64,000 bases of DNA from positions 62,001 to 126,000 of the forward strand of contig JAWNGF010000009.1 of assembly GCA_037039685.1 (NCBI GenBank), written 5' to 3'. The notes under the pieces are model-generated. The model worked only from the letters and a program-made list of their open reading frames with translations. It was not told the origin of the DNA and searched no databases. Shown here piece by piece: positions 55,085 to 64,000 of the stretch. The stretch comes from Ceratobasidium sp. AG-K. Taxonomy: Eukaryota; Basidiomycota; Agaricomycetes; Cantharellales; Ceratobasidiaceae. A program made the position numbers and the translations under genes. Every line of letters starts with the position of its first letter. Positions within the stretch are counted from its first letter, which is position 1.

Positions 55085-56904
55085 AAACTAGTGGAGGATA
55101 ACAAAGAAGTCAAGAGGGGAAAACCGGCCAGTCGCAAGAAGCCATGGGTGCGAAGTTAGACCTAGCCCTAAAACTGGGAATTAGGCACATAATCAGTTAT
55201 CGTGCCTTCGGTTCAAGAGAGCTAATATACCCGAGCAAGAGAACGCGATGGTGATTGTAGAAAATATAACTTGAGTGTCACTGGACCCGGTATAGGTATC
55301 GGTTCGGGCAAGGTCGAGCGTCAAGCTGAAATGCGAATGTCAACCGTGAGCGATCAAGGGCCACCAAACTGCGGGACGCACATGAAAATATCATTGAGTG
55401 CAAGAATTATCCAGAATACTTCAGGATACAAGTCAAATACTGGGTGGAAACGCGCAAAAACTTTACTTGCCAAGTATGAAGACCCTCATCATAGCAATAC
55501 GCGTGGCAATAAACAGGTCAAAGGTATATTGACCATAGTATATAAAGAAGAGTACTGAGAGGAGAGCGCCAGTAAATGCGCACAATAGCCGAAACAATGT
55601 TGTCCAATATTGCCATGCTAGTAGGTGGGAACGATCAACCATAGCCACTGACATGAGTGACGGGAGGGCTTGAAGTCGGTCAGGAGTCGAAGCACGGCCG
55701 ACCCAAGACCATTAACAGATAAGTCAACTGGGGGAGGCTGTGTCCAGGGCCTGATTTTAGGATTTTTCAGTCTCAAAGCAAATTCTCATAATTGGAATTT
55801 GGAACGAAGACGCGGATATTTCAAGAGAAGCTCAACCCAATAATGTGAGCCAATGATCAATGGGGTGGGCAGAGGTACTGTTTCCTAGATGAACAACAAA
55901 CATAGTTCGAGTGATTGATATGGCCCTTGAGTGAAGCCTTTGAACGTTGGCGAGGTAAAGAGGTTTTGCAGCCGAGTGCCAAGAATGCTTCACAGCAGTC
56001 AAGAATGGGAAATAGGGTTCCATATACGCGCATTAGTATCCGCACAACATGTTCGTGACCATATGTTGGTAAACACAGTTCGACTATTACTCCCTATGTT
56101 GCTAGGATTAGTCCGTCGAGACCAAGCCAGGTCCTAGTAGGATGAATTGGCTTGGGAGTCTGTTGATAACAAATTGGAATGAAATACTTGCGATTCGAGA
56201 ACTCAGGGTGTGATGGCTTTGTGTTGCTGCGTCTGCTGCAACCAAATCAAGGGTATATATAAAACCACATATTAATTTGAGCTGGAACACGTGGCAGGAG
56301 TTTTTTCTTTTTTGAATACGTACAATACTACATGTGACAGGAGAGTTCGTCCACAGCAAGACTACCAAGTACCAGCCGAAGGTTATCAACTTGGCACATA
56401 GGCGTATCCATCTATCCGGCGTATGGAACCATAGGACATTTTATGACCGCATCACTTTCAGAAGCTGATCAGTAGCAGGCCAAGCACCACGAGTATCCCC
56501 AAATCTTAATCCGACCGCGCAACAGCAACAGCGGCTGGCGTCCCAGTTCCGGACAGACCTACATCTCTCCAGGTCGTCATCTATTTGTATCCTTTACATG
56601 TGGCTTTGGCTATAGATCTATTTCAATTGTCGTGCGATTGTCAGTGGGTGACCCGAATCAGTGAATGTGGGCTGTGACGTGGGTCGATGTTGGAGGCGGC
56701 AAGGAAAAAATGTTGAAATATGAATGAGAGCGAACAATGTTCTCACTGAGGACGTCGTGAGAATACTGGAATATTGGACAACTCAATATGTTTACAGTAA
56801 CCAACTGCGGTGACACAGTCATTCTTGTTCATCGTAAATTATTTGCAAATCATGTTTCGAATTGGTGTCGATCGAGGCTTGGAGAGCCACGACTGGCTCA
56901 CGTC
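55085..56904. other. intergenic region with a possible membrane-protein fragment
   Basis: On the minus strand, 55654-55463 codes for a very hydrophobic stretch (FRLLCAFTGALLSVLFFIYY) followed by a GT donor-like site; it could be an exon of a second membrane-protein copy. Elsewhere no consistent gene could be built. The end of the region is the promoter of the RecQ gene. Confidence 0.3.
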
Positions 56905-60045
<3,141 letters not shown>

Positions 60046-60540
60046 ATGTTGTATGCGGATTTCACTGGATGTTAGTTATTCTCACATGTCGCATTTTTAT
60101 GCTATGGATGTTATTATTGATATTGTCTCCGATGCGACGGACATAGAACGCCTTTGGCGGTTCAATCATTGGACCCCGAGCTTTACGAGTACAGGGCTTT
60201 CCATGTGAAAACCCAATTACCTGCACGCCGGGGAATACCGAAATGGTTGGCTTGACAGGTTTATCGTTCCCATATCGCAAGCGTCAGTTCCGGATTGCGC
60301 ACCAAAATGGCCAAGCAGGGTATGCCCCCTAATATAAATATCGTTTCGACGTCTGATTGCCTCGAGTAAAACCAATAGGGGCGCATATATCCACCGGGGA
60401 GGATTTTGCCCGAAGACGCGAAAAGCTATAAAGGCCAGTAAATTGAATGGGGTGCATACATGAAGTCTTCAGCTGGAGCTATGTACAAAGAAGGAAGAAA
60501 TTCAGACTAGTTCATTGGCCATGCACGTACAACACTATAA
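60046..60540. other. intergenic, tail-to-tail
   Basis: The 3' flanks of RecQ (+) and the TPR gene (-). Nothing recognised. Confidence 0.4.
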
Positions 60541-62342
60541 TTATTGGCGCTCAATCATTTCAATCCTGCACATGAGTGCATCGTGCTCAGCTTGCTTCCC
60601 CTGCGCATGGTACGTAGCCGCTAAGTTATGCATACTTAGCACAGTGGTGGGGTGGTTTGGACGTAATATTTTTTCTCGAATAGTCAGCACGTGTAACCCC
60701 AATCTCTCCGCCTCCACTAGCTTTCCTTGCACATAGTATGTCACGGCCAGGTTCGACATGGCAAGCAAGGTATCTGAGTGTTCCGGTCCTAGTACCCTCT
60801 TCCGGGTATCAAGTACAAAATTTTCGAGTGTCTCTGCCTCTCCCAGTCGCCCTAAATCACTATAGATGGCTGCGAGGTTTCCCATAGTCGTCAACGTGTT
60901 TGGGTGTTGATCTCCGGATACGCGCTTGCGAATTTCTAGCGCAGCCCGAGCCAGCTCCTCCGCCTCGTTTAACCGACCCAGATCCCGGTAGGTGAGAGCC
61001 AAGTTGGACATTGTCTCCAGCGTGTCAGGGTGATCGCTACCAAGTACTCGCTTTCGAGCGTCAAGGACAAACACTTCGAGCTCCTCCGCTTCTGCGGCCT
61101 GATTCTGTTCTCGCCGCTTAGCTGCTATGTGGGCCATGCTTCTTAGAGTACTCGGGTGTTCATCTCCGAGTATTCGCTTTCGTATAACAAGCAAAGACCT
61201 GTCCAGCTCATCCGCTTCCGCGATCCGACCTTGCGCATAGTATGTCAGGGCCAGGTTTGACATGCAAATCAGCGTGTCGGGGTGTTCGTCGCCAAGTGTT
61301 TGCCTATGGGCATCGACTGCAGCCACACCTAGTGTTTCCGCTTTGTCGAGTTCGCCTAGTTCGTGGTAAGCTAACGCCAGGTCGCAGAGGGTTGTTAGAG
61401 TATTAGGGTGCTCGACACCTAATTCTCGTAGTCGTGCTGCTAGGATCTCCTCCCCTAGCTTGGCCTTCTGCCTCGCTTGCCCGGCATCGCAGTATACTTT
61501 GGAGAATCGGGGTGCGTAATTGATTGGTACTACTATCGTATGGGTAAGGATGGCATTGACATGCGGCAGCATCGCGCGTCGGAACATTCGATTAAGGGTG
61601 TCTTCGCCCCAGCAAATCGACAATGAAAGAAGAAGGGAGGCGCATTCCACCGCCATGGCTCTGTCGGGCGCTGCCCCTCGAGCCCATGCTTGCACCATTG
61701 GATGGATTGCATAATCTTGGCTGGCTTGGTCAAACATGACAAGAGATAAAGAAAGCAGCTCGGTGACATGGTCCAAGAATATCACGTCATTCCACGAACC
61801 AGCGGGAGTTTCGAATAACTTGAGGTGTCGGCCAATCTCGTCGAGAGCAGCCTTTTCCATATCTGTGGGTGGTACTACGGCTACGTAGGCTGAGATCCTA
61901 GCGGCAGCTCGGCGAAATGTGTCTTTTTGAATTCCATCGTAGTGCCAAAAGGCGACAAGAAGTAGTAATTGTTTTGCGTGAGTGCTTAGTTGGTCAAACC
62001 CCAGTGTGCAAGTTGTGTACAAGATCTGTTCCTGGTGGCCGAGTCTTCTAGAACGTATCATATTCTCTTCAAGCACTTCTGGTTGCCGCTTGACGAACAG
62101 GTCGTAGTACCCTTGAATAGAGATTTTTGTGGTATATGTGTATGCACCTGCTTGTGTAGCTGCCAAAGGTAGATTACCCAGTTCCTATGCTCAAGAGGGA
62201 AGTTGAAATGTCGATATGGGGAGCTACCAGCAACACATACCTCCAGCAGCTTATCCAACGCAACCTTTTCACTCTCGTCCAAGTCTTTCGCGTCTAGCTT
62301 GGCCGTAAGCATTAGAAGCTCACGTACTTCATTCATGTCCAT
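60541..62342 (-). CDS. NB-ARC/TPR STAND-type protein lacking its P-loop half
   Basis: Two exons, 62342-62241 and 62184-60541, give 581 residues. The chain starts in the third lobe of an NB-ARC domain (MDMNEVRELLMLTAKLDAKD, then ELGNLPLAATQAGAY across the intron). It continues with a winged-helix part (QLSTHAKQLLLLVAFWHYDGI) and ends in seven TPR units of 42 residues of the kinesin-light-chain type (LGxEHPDTLxxMSNLALTYxxQGRxxEAExL). No Walker A or B motif was found in about 600 bases upstream, so the nucleotide switch is missing. Full-length relatives are NLR-like sensors in fungi. This could be a truncated gene or a stand-alone TPR protein. Confidence 0.8.
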
Positions 62343-62929
62343 TGTATCCCCTTGCTGGCGGAAAGGCGGCTCGAAGCCGAGCCACAACAGGTGACGCAGG
62401 TGACTCCGATCACGCCGATCAGTGGAATAGCCGCCCATCGCTTTCTGCCAGTGAAATGTATGTGGATACGCCAGTTTATACACTTTTCGCTTGCAGACTT
62501 TGGTGACGCTTTAAAATAAGCTTACGGCTCCGAGGAACGTTCATTCGTTGTTACATTCCAATAAACTTCGCGCAATGAATGTGAGTCCTGCGTTTTCACC
62601 ACGTCGATCTTATGCTGAGTCTATTGCCGAGTGTTGCTGTTCGCGTGCGATGACACTGTTATGTATCCGTATTGTGATCTAACATATGATCAGAGCCCGC
62701 GCCTCAGACATAATGGTTTGGCTCGGAGACGTGAGATGAATGCACGTGACCAGGTGATTACGTAAGCCTCGGGAAAGATATCAATAAATGCTTGCACCAT
62801 GGGCAACCCCATCTTATTCCCCACACGACCCAGATCAACAAAAAAACTGACATGAAGATGGGCTATAAGAACACAAGTGAAAAAAATGTACATATACCGA
62901 TCGCTACCTCATTATGCTACTTCTGGCGC
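62343..62929. other. intergenic region
   Basis: Upstream of the TPR gene an open frame (62483-62343, minus) might extend the protein, but it shows no NB-ARC motif. The rest is the 3' flank of NOT2. Confidence 0.35.
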
Positions 62930-64000
62930 CTACTGCGCATACCTCCCACCCCCGACTGGCACTGTGTGCTTCTCCTCCAACTGGTCATACTGGATCCGCG
63001 CGTGCATCTTGACGCGTTCCCAGTTTTCGGGGTCAAAGAATGTGTACACTCCTGATTCGTGCGTGTTGGTTTTTTGCGATGGCGACGTGCCGGATTCTTT
63101 GGTGAGCCATACACGGCGTTCCTTGTGGAATCGCCAGTTGCGGTTGTATCTATGCCGATATGAGAACGGAAAACACACGGCGAGATAGGGCGTCTCACAG
63201 TTCTTGGCTCGCCATTTCTTGCAGCACGTCCCTCGGTGACGAATAAAACATGAAAAACAACGTCTCGTCGCTAAACGCGTTGGCTTTAGCCTGCGCTGGC
63301 GGGGGAGGTTGGACATTGTAACACGCCGGAAGATGGAAATCGGGCTCGATCGTGAGCGCCGCAGAGGAATCTGACCACGGTGTGATAAACGAGGGATACA
63401 AGTGTCTATCATGCATTATAAATAACACGTAAATCAGACGCGGGGGAGACGTACCCCTGCATACCCATGTCTAATCCCATCCCCGTCAAATCCGCACCCA
63501 CATTTAATAGTGTCACATCTGGATCACCGCCTTTGATGATCTGCAATAGTCCCAGTAGCCCCCATCGGTCTGCTGCACTGATCAAGACTTGTTGCGCGGG
63601 GGTCATGGGTACTCCTGACCCTACTGCTCCTGGACCTGCTCCCGCTCCTGTTGTCGGTGGCGCGGGTGGGGCGCCTGGTCCGGGTTGGTTTTGGTTTTGT
63701 GCGCCCGTGCCTGCGTTTATACTTGACGTCGTAGGCGCCGGAGATGCACTCTGTTGCGACTGCTGCTGCTGGCCATTTAATGAAAATGACCCAGGTGTAC
63801 TTGACGGTGCTGGTGCGATATTTGTCGTCTGGGGTGGCTGCTGTTGGGACGGAGGCTGTGATTGGGGCTGTTGCTGTGGGGGTTGCGGGAGCTGCTGGGA
63901 AGGCGGTTGTTGGGGCTGTTGGGACGGTGGTGGTTGCGATTGAGGCTGGGATGCCCACGCAGCTGCTGTCGCGTGATTCGGGGGGTTGAGCTTCATGTTC
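62930..64000 (-). CDS. NOT2: CCR4-NOT complex subunit 2 (C-terminal part, cut by window edge)
   Basis: Exons on the minus strand: from beyond 64000 to 63455, then 63405-63199 and 63151-62930. A Gln/Pro-rich linker precedes DRWGLLGLLQIIKGGDPDVTLL. The NOT-box domain follows: HLYPSFITPWSD, EPDFHLPACYN, DETLFFMFYSSPRDVLQEMAS, LYNRNWRFHKERRVWLT, and GVYTFFDPENWERV near the end. NOT2 forms the core NOT module with NOT1 and NOT3/5 in deadenylation and transcription control. An ATG at 63996 is probably internal, since the frame stays open to the edge. Confidence 0.92.

Overview
The window looks like nuclear DNA of a filamentous basidiomycete, probably an Agaricomycete close to Rhizoctonia/Ceratobasidium. 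This is inferred from many short (about 45-60 nt) introns, close gene packing, NACHT-WD40 and F-box expansions, and a Tad-like LINE. No prokaryotic, plasmid or CRISPR features are seen. Coding starts, exon limits and products were read by eye from the sequence; no database search was run.

Layout. 1-3150: decayed relics of an F-box/beta-propeller family. 3918-5777: berberine-bridge-like FAD oxidase. 6050-9529: three tandem PhzF-type isomerase copies (one frame-broken, one intact, one relic). 9727-10424: truncated F-box gene ending at a small inverted-repeat element. 10578-11867: SGF29. 12102-18565 (-): Sen1-type helicase. 18956-20074: translin. 20352-21973 (-): 2-oxoglutarate/Fe(II) oxygenase with micro-exons. 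23290-26210: 5'-truncated LINE with target-site duplication, just upstream of an F-box/LRR gene (26295-27935). 29190-29911: secreted cupredoxin. 30200-30860: repeat-rich non-coding DNA. 32117-35836: large Ser-rich membrane protein. 36377-37597: F-box/propeller gene. 38600-42176: NACHT-WD40 gene with a broken NTPase half and twelve nearly identical WD repeats. 42528-44167 (-): MCU calcium uniporter. 44419-46953: COG7. 47006-48466 (-): RCL1. 48664-49212: WD40 relic. 50445-52443: VTS1/Smaug, flanked by two identical tRNA-Val(AAC) genes in opposite orientation. 53247-55084 (-): multi-pass membrane protein. 56905-60045: RecQ helicase. 60541-62342 (-): truncated NB-ARC/TPR protein. 62930-64000 (-): NOT2 of CCR4-NOT, cut by the window edge.

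Housekeeping genes (SEN1, SGF29, TSN, MCU, COG7, RCL1, VTS1, RecQ, NOT2) alternate with fast-evolving accessory ones (F-box, PhzF, STAND/NLR-like, LINE). VTS1 and NOT2 act in the same mRNA-decay pathway in yeast. The oxidase and PhzF genes may form a small metabolic cluster. Several single-base indels interrupt otherwise conserved genes (SEN1, MCU twice, COG7, probably RecQ, PhzF copy 1), so consensus errors must be weighed before calling any of these a pseudogene. Three introns appear to use GC-AG borders.
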